From NCBI GenBank assembly GCA_013397455.1, contig VYZB01000329.1:339779-403778 (forward strand): 64,000 bases of DNA, in the 5' to 3' direction. Below, piece by piece: positions 49,486 to 62,500 of the stretch; the first letter of the stretch is position 1, and the number at the start of each line of letters is the position of its first letter. A model generated the notes under the pieces. The model was not told the origin of the DNA. It saw only the letters and a list, made by a program, of their open reading frames with translations, and made no database searches. The position numbers and the translations under genes were made by a program. This DNA comes from Crotophaga sulcirostris. Taxonomy: Eukaryota > Chordata > Aves > Cuculiformes > Crotophagidae.

Positions 49486-49845
49486 AGAATCATAGAATGA
49501 TAGAATCATAGAATGGTTTGGTTTGGAAGGGACCTTAAAGATCATCCAGTTCTGCCACGAGCAGGGACACCTTTCACTAGACCAGGCTGCTCAAGACTCC
49601 ATCCAACCTGGTCTTGAACACCTCCAGGGATTGGGCAGCCATTACGTCTCTGAGCAACCTGTTCCAGTGCCTCACCACCCTCAGTGTAAAAAATTTCTTC
49701 ATAATATCTCATCTAAATCTCTACTCTTTCAACTTAAAACTGTTCCCCCTCCTCATCCTTCCTCGTCAAGGACTGCAGCACTGCTATAAAGTATTTCCGG
49801 AACCTTCTTTTCTCTAGGCTGAGCCTCAACTCTCATAGCTTGTCA
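49486..49845 (-). mobile_element. CR1 3' end, minus strand
   Basis: The tail shows three imperfect AGAATCATAG units (49486-49514). It is followed by GGTTTGGTTTGGAAGGGACC, CTTAAAGATCATCCAG, GAGCAGGGACACCTTTCACT, AGACCAGGCTGCTCAAGACT and CTTGAACACCTCCAGGGATT. This is the classic CR1 3' UTR with the AGCAGGGACACC block, related to the fragment at 11483 rather than to the 31478 group. The copy runs into the ORF2 end (CTAGGCTGAGCCTCAACTCT near 49815-49834) and stops about 49845. Confidence 0.93.
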
Positions 49846-51865
49846 ATATATACCTAAAATATAAGCCTAAAGCACATAACAGGACATAATTTTAAGAAAA
49901 GTATGGTACATGAGCAAGGTACCTCTAAATCATCCAAAGGCCTTCTTCACTGGCTGAAATGTAACCATCTTTTGTTTAGAAATTAAGCAAACACACTCCC
50001 ATGTTGTTTCTGAGTCAAATTCTTTACTTAAAGTGTTTGAAAAACAGTGACAGAAAAATTTCACTTCAAATAAAACAGAAAATGATAAGAGAGATATGAA
50101 TTAATTAAGACAAGGAAGGGTGAAGATGCTTCAGATCAAACTGGAAAAGAGACAAAGAATAGACAAAATGGAAAAATCAAAGCAGAATGTCCTGGAAAGT
50201 AGTTGCCAATAGCAGCAAGATTTTATTTTGGAATGGAGAAGTTCTCATCTTTTCTTTGGTACTTTATTACTTCTGGTTTCGGTTTTGGGAGGCCAGTGTA
50301 TCTGTTTCTGCATGAAAGCCTGGTGAAGATAGATGACAAAGTTCAGTCTTCCTTCACTGTAAACTAAAAAAAATCTAAAAAATTTGATGGTAATGGGTAC
50401 CATGAAGCAGCTTAAAGAGTTTTGGACACTTGATTCCACTGTTGGACAAAAATTGTTTGTTATTGTGTCTGACAAAACAGCACAGTCCCTGATACTTATT
50501 TTCTTTAGAAAGTCAACATTATAGTTTTGATTTCCTTAAAATTAAGTTCATATTCAGAATTAAAAAATGGGACTAATTATTATGCAATGGGCCATTATAA
50601 CTTGAGCAGATTATAACTGCTTGCCAAAGAATTTTAAAACAAACAAGCAAACAAAAAAACAACAAATGAATCCTGACAAAGTGCAAATGTTTGGAAAATA
50701 AATTGGGGTTTGCAATTTTTCATTGAAAATTCTAAATAAATTGAAGAAAGAATGCATTTTGAAATGAAATTTTTGACATTTTACGTTACTATGTGTTGAA
50801 AAGTTCAAATAGTTCAAAATTAAAGATCTGAATGATTTCTCAATTTTATCTAACCAAGGTGTTCAAAATTAAATAAGAGAGGATTTATTCCACTGATATT
50901 TTGTTTAAATCTGAGAAATATGCTCCTTTGAGATGGAAAATTTTCCAAGTAATAAAATTTCCTTAATAAATGGCTTCCAGAAGCTTCCAATAAATTCACA
51001 AAACTCAAAATAAACACCAAAAGCAAGACCAAGAGATTGTTTTACAAAATGCGCCATGAAAATACCAAAACAATGGTAACTTTGTCATTAACAAAACTAT
51101 GCCAGGATGAAAACTATTGCATTTAATGCACAACGAAAGTAGTTGTTTTTTCCCCTAAGGATTTCCAGGAACGACAGATTTCATTGTCTTTTGGTTTTTT
51201 GTTGGAGTTTTTTTTCAGATTGATCTTTTTGATCAGGAGGTCAGGATATCTGGTTTTGGAGTTGTGTTTAGCATCTTCATCTAATGATAGCTTTTTGCAT
51301 GAGCCTTGACTTTATTTTTCTCGATAAAAATGGCAGAAAAATAGGGCAACTGTGCCAAAAGCAGAGATAATCACACTGTCTTAAATTTAGCTAAGTTCAA
51401 ATATGGCTTCTTAATGTAAGTAATCGTATTTGACACTGTTTATTATAATACTCTTGTGTGTGTCTCAGGCTAATTTTCATGGTATGCTTTGGTTTTTGTG
51501 CAAAACAAACTAAGAAACAGAAGTATGGATTAAGTCTTCCTCACTTTAGAAATTTAACTCAGGGTGCTTATGATGCATATGCTTTGGGATCACAGCTTCC
51601 CTGAGTTCCCTTTATATCCAAAGAAGACGGACAGGAGCCACCAGAGGGAGGTTGAGTCCATAGGAGCCCTGTACCAAAGTGGCACATAAACCAGAAGGCA
51701 TCTCTGGAAAGGAATAGAGAAATTAAAAAAAAGGGGAGAAAAAAAAAAAGAAAAAGAAAATGTCATTTCTGTTATGATGTAAATCTTTGGTGCACGTTGT
51801 GTTCTGATCTCCTCATCCCTAAAGGGTGATAGCAACTTAGCAAAAGAGACAGAAGGAAGTTAAAG
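49846..51865. other. AT-rich non-coding DNA with a purine tract
   Basis: No recognisable gene. The only low-complexity item is an A-rich purine tract at 51725-51760. Confidence 0.6.
51725..51760. repeat. A-rich purine tract
   Basis: A runs interrupted only by G, including GGGG near 51733-51736. Low-complexity DNA. Confidence 0.85.
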
Positions 51866-52402
51866 ATGGTTATTGATGTGGAACTACCTCCATCGAAGAA
51901 ACAAGTGATTCGGCTTAGTCTTCAGCATGGGGAAGATCTGGGAGAGGTATATACAACTGTGCCCTCAGAGAAGTTGAACTGGAAACAGATGACCACTGTT
52001 TCTCATTTTTGTGAAGAGTGGGGTTCACCAAATGAGATTAATCCATTGCAGATTCAAAAGAAATGTGGGAGGTATCTAACAGTGAGAAATGAAATGACAG
52101 AACTCCTTGCTCTGCGATGCAGGAATGGATTCAAGGAGATCAGGCACAATGATGGCATAAAAGGTATTCAAAGCCTGCTATCAGATATGGGACTTGGGAC
52201 TCTGTGGTCATTTAGTATGTTCCTTTCTTATGTGTCTTGTTTTGTTCTTCCCTTTTGGTCCCTTAGGCTTGATATTAGGAAAAAGTTCTTCACTGAAAGG
52301 GTAATTAGCCATTGGAATGCGCTGCCCAGGGAGGTGGTGGAGTCACCAACCCTGGAAGTGTTTAAGAGGAGATCGGGTGAGGCACTTAGTGCCATGGTTT
52401 AG
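51866..52402 (+). pseudogene. Chimeric open frame: unknown segment joined to CR1 ORF2 end
   Basis: A 178-codon frame. Residues 1 to about 131 are not CR1 and I do not recognise them; they look protein-like in composition, with charged and polar residues and a K-C-G-R-Y-L-T motif near residue 67 and an L-L-S-D-M-G-L-G motif near residue 105. A hydrophobic stretch (about 115-131) follows. Residues from about 132 are the C-terminus of CR1 ORF2 ([22 protein letters not shown]) to its natural stop. The joint at about 52262 is simply where the 5'-truncated CR1 inserted. The first part could be an exon, a retrocopy fragment of an unidentified gene, or chance. The fused frame itself is unlikely to be a functional gene. 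Confidence 0.35.
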
Positions 52403-52488
52403 TGATGAGTTGGTGTTAGTGCTGGGTTATAGGTTGGACTCGATGATCTCAGGGGTCTTTTCCAACCTTGTGATACTGTGATACTGTA
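52262..52488 (+). mobile_element. CR1 3' end, plus strand, relatively young
   Basis: This has the same 3' end as the copies at 30691, 31478 and 63799: AGGCTTGATATTAGGAAAAA, GTTCTTCACTGAAAGGGTAA, GGTTGGACTCGATGATCTCA and a TGTGATACTGTGATACTG tail. The ORF2 C-terminus is open to its stop at 52400-52402. Only about 227 bp was copied, a severe 5' truncation. Confidence 0.95.
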
Positions 52489-53411
52489 AGCAATCACTGA
52501 GGGACATAGGAAGCTTAACTCCAGTCAGTCATGCCAGTAATGTTTCTAAAGGTGGTATGAAGTTCTTAAAAAATTGTCTAGGTTCATTCAGGAAATGAAT
52601 GAGTGGTAGTGAATTTGTGGTGCAGCAGGGCAGCTAGGAATCAAATATGTTCGTCATGTTTAAACAATATTTTTTTGACTTACACAGCTTTCCCCTGGAG
52701 TTCAAACATTTATTCACAGCCTAAAAAGAGGGCATCTGCATTCACTTGTAGGATTTGGTCTCCTACATGGTCAGATGAGACACTTTGGTTGACTTGTGGG
52801 CACAAATATAATTTCTGAATTGCCTGTGTATATATCTATGTTATCATATTCTTTCACTGTGCAAGCAGTAACTACTGTATGTGGTAAAATGATGTATTGT
52901 TGTCCACAAAATGTCTTTGGCAACAGGATGTTCACTAGCCTTAGAATTTTGCCTTGTATAAATATTTTTAATCTACTCCATGTAGGCATATTTTGGCTGC
53001 AAAATAAAGGGTTTTGGAGATTAATATATCCAGACTCAGTTCTGCTTATACATGCTACATACATCAAGGTTTTATTGAACTCTGCATCTAGAAACTCTGC
53101 ATAGCAGCTGTTTTGGGGGCTTTTTTTTTTTGCTTGCTTTACTCAAAGGAGGATTATGACTGTATCCTATTTTTATACTCTACAAATGTAGTAATTTAAA
53201 CTACAGATATATTTTCGTTCTTCATATGTAACCTATATAAAGCATGTTCAAATTTATGGTCATTGCTTTTTCTGTAAAGAATATTATTGGCCTCTTTTCA
53301 AGTGTCCACATTTTCCCAAGGAATGTCCAAATAGCTATTTATCAATGAATAACGAATATAACAATTATTTGACAGTATCAAGTACCTTTCAGCTGAGTAT
53401 CTGCAAGCTCT
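52489..53411. other. AT-rich non-coding DNA, no gene seen
   Basis: Overlapping frames near 52771-53104 on both strands have no recognisable motif. Confidence 0.6.
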
Positions 53412-53545
53412 TTCAATTATTTATTAATCCTCACTATGCCCTTGGGAGATATCTTTCACTAGTCTGTTTTATTGGCACAGCAACTGGGTCTCAAAGAAGT
53501 TGCATGTCTGGTTTTAAGTCTGAGAGTCTGTGAGTACCAAGCAAA
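53412..53545 (+). repeat. Possible MIR-like SINE relic
   Basis: The order TTATTAATCCTCACTATGCC (53421-53440), GTTTTATTGGCACAGCAACT (53466-53485) and TCTCAAAGAAGTTGCATGTC (53489-53508) recalls the MIR pattern of ATCCTCACAACAACCC, ATTTTACAGATGAGGAAACT and CACAGAGAGGTTAAGTAACT. Highly diverged; by eye only. Confidence 0.35.
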
Positions 53546-53710
53546 AGCACAGCCTAGAACTTCTGCATCCACACTGCTCGGTGGGGCAGTGGGCTCTCTT
53601 GCATATTAAAACTTTTCCAAGACAGAATTTAAAGAAAGGTTGAGATAAGTTATTCTGCCCAGGTGTACTTTGTCAGCTCGTTTCTGAAAAATGTTACTAT
53701 CAGAGAAAAT

Positions 53711-53728
53711 TATATATATATATATATA
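53711..53728. repeat. (TA)9 microsatellite
   Basis: Nine TA units in AT-rich DNA; further ATATAT words follow to 53750. Confidence 0.9.
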
Positions 53729-54035
53729 AGTACAGAGATATATATCATATAAATATTTAACCAAGTTTTGTAGACTGCATTTTTGATTCCCTGAGCATGA
53801 TGCTGCTTATTCCAGATTGTCAGTCTCATGGTGAAGAAGGTGACAGGTGGGTCCTCCTACACCTCAGCCTGTGCTGGTGAAGGCGTGAAACAACATACTG
53901 GAGAGAAGGAGTATTTCTCTAATTAAAATATCAATAGTTCTGTGAATACAGGGATAGCTTTCAGATGGACCATAGATATTCAGTCTTTGTCCAATTTCTG
54001 TCTCAATCTGGATGTGATGTCTGCAAACGCCAGCT

Positions 54036-54051
54036 AAAAAAAAAAAAAAAA
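54036..54051 (+). repeat. A16 homopolymer
   Basis: Sixteen A with no evident retroposed sequence before it. Confidence 0.9.
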
Positions 54052-57000
54052 TTAGTAGTTGCCCAAAGTGCTTTTAGTTTAAGTCAAACTCCATTTTAGC
54101 AGAAAATGTGTGTTCCACTTCTTACAGGGCTGGAAGTTGCTGCTCACACCGGTTATATGTGCTTTTCTTCATGTGGCACTGTATACATTTCATGTGCAGT
54201 ACAAGTAATATTAATTGAAAGAGACTGTGAGGTCTTTTATTTATGCTCTCTACAACATGATTTTTTTCAGCACTTTGCTGGGACAATTAGTCTAGTATTC
54301 ATGTAAGGTTATATCTCATTACAGAGGACCAGACTGTCCCCCTATAACACACAGGCAATTATTACCTCTTTAATTGGAAATGAAAGGCTGACACCAACAC
54401 CAGCCTCTGCACCTTCCAGCTCAATGGCCTTTGTGATGTGTGAGTGTGAGAATGCAGGGGTGGAGAGGTGGAAGTGAGCCCTCTTCCACTCTCCTGCCCT
54501 AGAAATCAGTAGAGAAGGGAAGGCACCTATTTCATGCTTTCAGCAAACATTTGGCAGAGGTCAGGGCAACAGGCACAAGAAAGAATGGGGGAGTTGCAGC
54601 AGTGACGTAGATGCAAGTTTCTGGAAAAGCAGTGAAATGCAAAATATGAAATACAGGAGTCATTGTTTAGCAGCTGGAGATGCTGGCTGAGAGGCAAGAC
54701 AGTACCTGTCTTCATTTTGACACTGTCATCATACTGTTTGGTATTACCCAAAATCTATCACTGGCCACTGATCTGTGATCTAATGTTTCCTCTAACCTGG
54801 AAAAAGGATCAACTATTGCCCAGGTCACACTGAAGTGACAGACACGTTTAGACTGTCTCTAGTGGCTCCAGTGAAAGGAGACAGGCTTAGCCTCAATTAC
54901 ATATCTTTACCATAAAAATCATGGACAGTTGTACCAAATTGCTCATCATTGCTGCAGAGCTGCTAGAAGACCATTCTGTCTGAATATTGAAAACAATTCA
55001 CTGCTTTCCTTTCCAAAGCGTGCATTACAGATTGGAAAACTGCATCGCACGCTATACATTTTATTTCCTTTGATAGAGAAAATAAACTCAATTATTTCAA
55101 CTTTTCATCAGAAATCATGTTTTTAAAAATCTTCTCTCACTGTGTTTAACTGTCTCCAGCATACCTGTGTCCACCTTGAAACCCAGACATCATTGCAATA
55201 CTTTATCTGAGACCTCACTACTTCCAACTGAGTTATCCACCCCTTCTTATGTGTGACTTTCTACTAAACTTCTCCCAGAGGGAGGCTTGCAAAAGCCTCA
55301 GATTGTTGATTGATAAGAAGCACAAGATTCACCTTAACGCCAGAGTTACCTGCTGCAGTTCTACTGTGATGCAGAACCATGGAGCGTTTTTTGGATTTTG
55401 GACCCTGCAGCATTCTTGTAGGCATACTGACTCTCAGGTTCAAACGAGCTGCTTTTTTATGGGCCAAAGAAATATTAACTCTCCTTTAGAAATTATCTTG
55501 AAAATTTCCCCAATCCCCAGAGACTCCCCCTTCTCTTCCTGCATGGTTTCCCACAAGAGGGGAGAGATCTGGCCCATGAAATGGATGCTATTTTATGAAT
55601 AGTTAGCTTCATGTGTTTACAATGTGTTAATGATAGCAAAGCATAGGAAGTCTTTAACCTAATGCTATAGCAAACTGAGCCACTGTACACATAGAGAATT
55701 ATTCTTCTTACCACTGCTTTTTTTAAAAGAAATTTTCCCTCAAACTCATTTTTGCCTTCACTTCACCATCAATAAGAGCAAACTGCAGGCTTCTCAAACA
55801 GACATGGAACATTTCCAAACAGAGACCCGTCTCTAGCAAAAGTAATTTCCAAGTCTTGCCACAGAATAGCTTCTCTTCCCAAAAGAGAGCTTATAATAGT
55901 ATCGTATAACCTCATGTGACTACTGTTGGCTTTTTAACAATGACCACTGTTACACACTGGAGACATGGAAAGTGTTGGTGGTGGCTTTCCTCCTTGATGT
56001 CTCTGTCCTTGTTCCTCCCCACTGCTCTTTTACCAGAAGAGGTGGTGGAACCAATGCCCCCACACTCCCATGGTGTGACAATCTGAACCAAAAACCCTTG
56101 GTCTTGCCTCACAAGCTTTACTGGATACATTTCTCCTTAGCTTTACTTTGATTACTTCAACCTTCAAGTTGTTATAACATTTGGTCTTCCACAGTTTTAT
56201 TTATTATGTGGCAGTGCTGGCTTTGCTCCTTTGGCTGCACAGGATACACGTTTTGTGATCCCAGGAGTCAGCAGGAATCATGTGAATGTCCCAGTAATGG
56301 AGAATGCAAAAAGTCCAAGATTTGAGTACAAAATTGTGGGTAAAAGTCTGAAGAGCCTGTTTTATACTCAGAATCCTCCAGCTAACATATCAGTGCTCCT
56401 GGCTGGAGTCTAGTAGTAAAAAGTTCTGGTCGTTTGATCAACAGGAAAGATTCAGAACAATTCTGTCTTTTTAGCCGTGCATGTGTAATTGAACAGTGCA
56501 TATTTCTGCAGTTTAGGTAGTCATGTTTGACATGATCTGTAATAATTAGCAAGGCCTTCTTGACCTGTAGCACTCTCAGCTGAAGAGCAGAGTGTGTAAA
56601 TTGCTCCTTGAGGAAAATTCACCCCTAATGTAATTCCATTAACTTCATGCCCTTGAGATTTATACTGATATCTACCACTAACATCAAAGCGTTTAACTAA
56701 TTAAAGTGGACAATAAAAATTACCCTTTTCCATCCCTTAAAATTCCACCCAAGCCAGAAGGGAAATCCCCTGTGGTTTTTATTGTCCCTTCCCATAAGGA
56801 TAAACAACCTTCTCTGAGAGCCCTTGTCTTTACCCACTGTGACAGTTAAATGGACACTGCTGGGTTGAAAGTAATGCTTCCAATTCTGACTCTTATTTGC
56901 ACTAGTATAAATCACTAGTAGCTCCACTGCAGCAAAAGGTATTACAATGGTAAAAAAATCAGTATAGTAGGGAAGAAAAACACACCTTCATATTTACAGC

Positions 57001-59318
57001 AAATGAAACAAAACTCTCTATATGTTATCTATAACATGTCAGATTCCCAGAATTGCACTTGTTCTTAAAATCCAATTTACTTATTAGTCTTTATGGTGTT
57101 TAACTTAGTGTTTTGATAAACTTACAGAGTTTACGTTTCAATTATGTTTTCACCACTTAAAAAAAAATTACATTTGTTCTACAGTATAATAAATAACATT
57201 TTGGTAAACAGTAATATCAGGTAAGTTTTCCACTACATGTTCTTATCCCATATAACATGTTGGTGTCAAAATACGAGGAGCTCACTCGAAATTTTTGAAA
57301 ATCCATGTGAAATGTCTCAATAACATTTCCATACCATCAACTAGATAAGATTAAGTTCAGAATTTTCTTTCATTGGAAAATACATTTGCTTAAAATATTT
57401 ATAAACCAGAACACCATCTTTGGAAAACTATAAATATCAAAACACCCCATAGAAAAGAGAATTGTTTTGAGATTTGCAGAATTAAATAATTATTGGAAGC
57501 CCACTCGCCAAAGGTTCTCAAACAAGGTTTTTGCACTGCTCAGCACCAGGGAGGGTCAGGATATGTGGAGGTGGAGGCAGCCCTATCAATATGAACCTTA
57601 GAAGAATAAGAAATTTCTGGTCCAACAACAAGCTGTGAGTGGGTTGGCAAGAATATAGTAGACTTCCAGCAGGACCCTGTTTGTATTTCATCAAAACTTC
57701 ATCAGACCTGACACATTCCTATGAAATACTTCTGTTTCCTAACACTGGCCTTTTCCAACAAAAGATGTGTTTGATCACTGGCTCCCAACCAACTCTATTT
57801 TAAAGCACTCTGTACAACTTTGTCCATATAAACAGTAACAGGTTATTTCCAGCAGTTTACACCTGACTGGCACATACTCAACTCTCTTCCACTATCCAAA
57901 CTATTTCTCCAGGCACTTTTGTTTACACACGTATCCTTTGGATAAGAGCATAATTTAGTCTCACTAAGAAAATATATCAGTGGAAACTGATCAATGTAAT
58001 ATACTTTAGAGACTAAACCAGATTAAAGTGAGCCTATTAATACCAGAAAATACCAATCAATATTTGAACTGTTTATCTATATATATGCTAAAAGTGCATT
58101 AGCAAAATAGCAGCTTATATACAAAGCAGCCCATTGTACCCACGTTGGTCCATTTTTCTTCAGTCTACAGCTGTGCACGTAGCCCCACTGGTTGTAAAAT
58201 GCCAAAACACTGCTCCTGACAGATCACACCTGCTTCAAATAACACATCTCACCCCACACTAATCTGCAGCTATAGGCTAGTTTTAATGATTTTAAAATGT
58301 TAGTATTAACTCTTAATGCTCGACTGTTTTTATGGAAGCAGCAGAGTCCATTTTGCCTAGATTTAATACAATCCCAATAAAACAGCTGGGAAATTGCAGT
58401 GCCAGGGAAAAGACATTCAAATCCACCATTTCCCCTATTGTAATAATAATCAGCTTGACAAAGTCAGATAGTAAAGCAGATTGTAGCACTTTGGGACTTT
58501 TTATGCATATATTTAATTATATTGTTAAGTTCCCCATTTGAAAGCAATTAAAAAAATGCTTTCAGTTGAAGATTATAAAACTACCCACTTCTGATTTTAG
58601 CCTGACATTTTTATTGGTAATCTGAGTTATAACATGCTCAGGTTCATTCCTCATTGATTGGTTGCTGAGCTTTCTGCCAGAGTTTTATAGCTTTATGTGA
58701 AAGTACAGTATTTAAAACTCCTTTAAATTCATGGGCTACTCCTGCTTCTGAAAAAAACTTCTCTTGACTTCTCAAAAATGCATAACAAGAGCCCATGTTT
58801 ACTTAAAAACATCTGCTTTATCCTTTTTTAGTGTAACATAAAAAGTGGGATAATGTTTTTCATGCTTTCCCTTTACCCTTCTGTGAAAATATAAGATTAC
58901 TTTTGGGTGCGCAAATCTGACTCCCCCTCTATCCCAACACAGCTAGTGGAGTTGTGTGATGAAATGGGATGAAAAGTGGGCATTCTAAGGGAAGAGCTCA
59001 CATATCACATATACCATATACTACAGCCCTGTAGGACTTTGACCTAGCTCTCATCTACAAGTTGGCAAGGAGAGAACATGAGCAAACAGTGGGTAGGATA
59101 TCTCATTGCCTGGGCTTGCTGTTGGTTTCCCAGTACAGAGAAAAACAGGCATAAAGGCCTTGGAAAAATCATAGAAATCAGAAGGGTTCCTTTTTCAGGT
59201 CTTACAGGGAAACTCAAATCATGTACTGCTAGTAGGGGCAAAGAGCTGCTCTTTGCACCAGAGACAGAGACAAAAATGTACATTGAAATTGCTCAGCATT
59301 AGTTATACTTATTATCAT
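54052..59318. other. AT-rich non-coding DNA, no gene seen
   Basis: No recognisable coding region. The longest frame (55249-55602, 117 codons) has no known motif. 56600-56690 faintly resembles an old amniote repeat tail (TTCCATTAACTTCATGCCC, TTTATACTGATATC), too weak to call. Confidence 0.6.
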
Positions 59319-59575
59319 AAAATCATAGAATTGTGAAGGTTGGAAAAGACCTCTAAGATCATCAAGTCCAACCATTAACACAATGCCGACATGCCTACTA
59401 AGCTATGTCCTGAAGCACCACATCAATACATTTTTTGAACACCTCCAGGAATGGTTACTCCACCACTTCCCTGGGCAGCCTGTTTCAATGCTTCAGCGCT
59501 CTTTCAGTAAAGAAATTTTTCCTAATATCCAATATAAACCTCCCCTGGTATGACTTGAGACCAAATTATTGTTCT
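59319..59575 (-). mobile_element. CR1 3' end, minus strand
   Basis: The plus strand carries the complement of a CR1 tail (AAAATCATAGAATTGTGAAG). It is followed by GTTGGAAAAGACCTCTAAGA, TCATCAAGTCCAACCATTAA, CTCCACCACTTCCCTGGGCA and CCTAATATCCAATATAAACC. The Pu/Py pattern and the AACCATTAACACAATGCCG block place it in a subfamily distinct from the 49486 and 63799 copies. No intact frame. Confidence 0.93.
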
Positions 59576-62500
59576 GTAACATTTTATTTATTGTGTTATT
59601 CTGTTCTGAGCTATTTTTGAGTTACAGTTTTTCTTTATTTGGCATATTCAGCTACCCTGACCTGGCAGGGGTTGGCGTGCATGAAGGGGAAGGAGGATGC
59701 AGGGCTCTTGGCCCACCTCACTGGGGACAGGACACAGTGCCGTGGTGGCCATGGAGCAGCACAGTGGGCCTAAGGAGCTCTCTGTGTTGTGCCCTGCTTG
59801 TACAACCCTCCTCCAGCATCTATGGTGGTGCTCATGAGAGGCTTGAAACTAGGAGGGGTGAAGTTTTGGCCAATACAGTGGTTCCTACTCTATACCAGAA
59901 GATGTCCAGATAACATCATAGTCATGATATTCCCAGAAAAAATCTGGTACCACCTGTACTGAGGGCATCTCCATGTCAGGGACTTGGCTCTGCTTCTGGC
60001 AAATACATGAGCGGTTACTGATGAAAGATGCTGCTGCGGTTTGGTGAGTAAAGCAAGGGAGTTTTGCAGAAGCTAAGCTACTGTCAAAAAATGAGGATTG
60101 TCACACCATACTTTTAAAACATGCTTTTGATGCCTGTTAGCTAGAGCATGCTACCTTATACTTGTGCACATTGATGCAGGCTGAACCTCGGCATTTTTAT
60201 GCCATATAAATGCAAGTTTATTTTTCCAGAGCCCTTTCTAAGAAGGCAATGATTCTCAGCTAAGTCTCCACCAAACTTAACACTGTACTTACTGAAGGAA
60301 CACAGGGTGTATGAAAGCATAACAGTAAGAAGCTGTTTATACCCTTTAATATTATAACTCAGCTTTCGTCATAAATCTCTCTCCTTGATTGCACATACCA
60401 CCAGCATGAACTCATGCTCTTTTTGATTTTTCCTCTTTATTACCCATAGCCAACTGAGTGATGTGTGAGTTCCTGTCATGGTGCTGACTCTATTACAAAG
60501 TGCAAAGGTAATTTACATCACGGGGCTGGCAGGGCAACCAATAGCCCCGTGCCTGGGAGGTGTGTAGCTCCAACAAACCTCTCTCTTTTATGGATGATGG
60601 AGAGCAATATTTTTTTAAAAAACAAACTATAAATTTTGTGCGTGGTCAGAGGCAAGTCCTTGAGGTGGGAAAGAGGATTTACACTTAGCCCACTAGCAGC
60701 ATCATGAGGAGTCAGCATCTTCTTTCCAGTTAAAAGTCCTGAGAGCAAGCAGAGCCTGAGCCACCCCCTCCCTGGCTGAATTCCTCTGGCTCATTGTGGG
60801 GGAATCAGAGAAGTGGGGGGGGAAAGAAAATTCATGTTTCTTTGCTGAAGAGGTTCACTGTAAACCAAGACTCCCTGGAGTCAGAGCTGCAGTTTTCACA
60901 CAGCTCTATACCCTGAACTACTTAGAAATTTTCATTCAGCTTGGATATAAACAAACCTTCACTCTATCTGAGTTCAGGCAGGGGCAAAAGCTCTCCCAGG
61001 AGTGCAGCCTGAGTGAACAAGGTCAGTCTTCAGAGGGTTGGGAGGAAGAAAATCCTTTCCAGGTGGCACTCAGCAGATAATCACAACGCCAATGGAAGCA
61101 ACTAATTTTGGAGGCCAGCCACCCTACACTCTCTTTATAGTCATTAAGGAGAGATAGGCACCTTAAAATGTGGTGTGCAGAATCCAAGTTAGGCTCTTGG
61201 CGTGATCCATCCTTTGAAGAAAACTCACCTTTCCCCGCAGTGTATAAACTTTACTCCTACCTGAGATAAGAACCCACGTTTACTCAGATGAATGCACCCA
61301 TCTGCTGCTCCATGCAGCTCCAAGACTAGAAAACCCCAAATCTTGGTGTGTCTGGGGACACAGGCACAGCTTGAACCCCATCCCAGCCCCTCAGACAAAG
61401 AGGGATGTTAACATGTGTTCCATTGTCTGTCAGTTGTGATTCCAGTTACTGCAGGATACACTCCAGCGCCCCAGAGTTTATAAATACCTGAAAATAGGTA
61501 TTTTCTGGTGGAAAGGTGATTTTTAAAAGCACCCCTACAATCCCATCCCAGGCCCTCTTCTGACAAAACCTTCTTCTGACTCTAAACTTGGCACTCAATG
61601 AAATTTGTTATTGCTCTCTTCACCCACATCACAGACATTTATGTGTGGTATTCCTATTTTACTTTTTAAGAAATTCAGGAATATGGCAGGGAACATGACA
61701 CTTGGGAGCCCTCATGTCACTTCTGCACCCATAATGAAAAGGTTTTCCCTGCATCTTCCTTGGGTAACTCACGGGCACACTGATTTCAGGGTCCAATGGA
61801 AATGCTGAAATTATTGTCGTTAAACGTCTTTATGAGCTGCTCTGTCTCTGGTGTCTGACAACATTTTAATATTACAAATGTGTTTGAAAAATATGAAGAA
61901 TTTTGGTAGATACAAAATATGTGTCCATCTGATCAAAGCTATTCTAAGCAATTAAAGTTCCTATTTCAATTATATGGGAGTTAGGGACACAGGTAACTTT
62001 GGAAAATAGGCTTCAGTAGCCACCAAACTCAAATTCTGATGTATGTTGAATTTTGGAGGAAATATTTTGTTAAATTGTGATGATGCTGAGATAGCTATAC
62101 TCTTGGATATGCTACACAGCATTGCCAGATGAATTTCCTATTAGCCTGCATTATATACCCAAGATGATTCAATATAAAATTTCCTCTACTGGCTTTCAGT
62201 GCATAGCTTAATTCAAGTCCTTTCATAAAGGGGCTTAGTTTAAGCCAGGGATATTAGGATGGTGGATCTTTCCGTAACAGTATAAGTTTTCAACCTCTCC
62301 CTAAGCAGAAATGGGAAAGAGTTATGCTCAGCATAACCTTTAAGAGAGCCTCAGCATTAATACAAAAGGAACCAGTGCATCCTCTCTGTAAATAATCTCA
62401 CACCAAACATTTCTACCGGACTTATTTTTGTAGCAGTAGCTTCATTCCAAAGCTGTATAAATCTACCTTGTTTGTAAAACTACTACAGGACAATACAACA

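Noticed and set aside
59640..59870. GC-richer patch with a 114-codon frame beside a CR1
   Set aside because: Low CpG, no motif, and no match to CR1 or a known element; not enough to call a feature.
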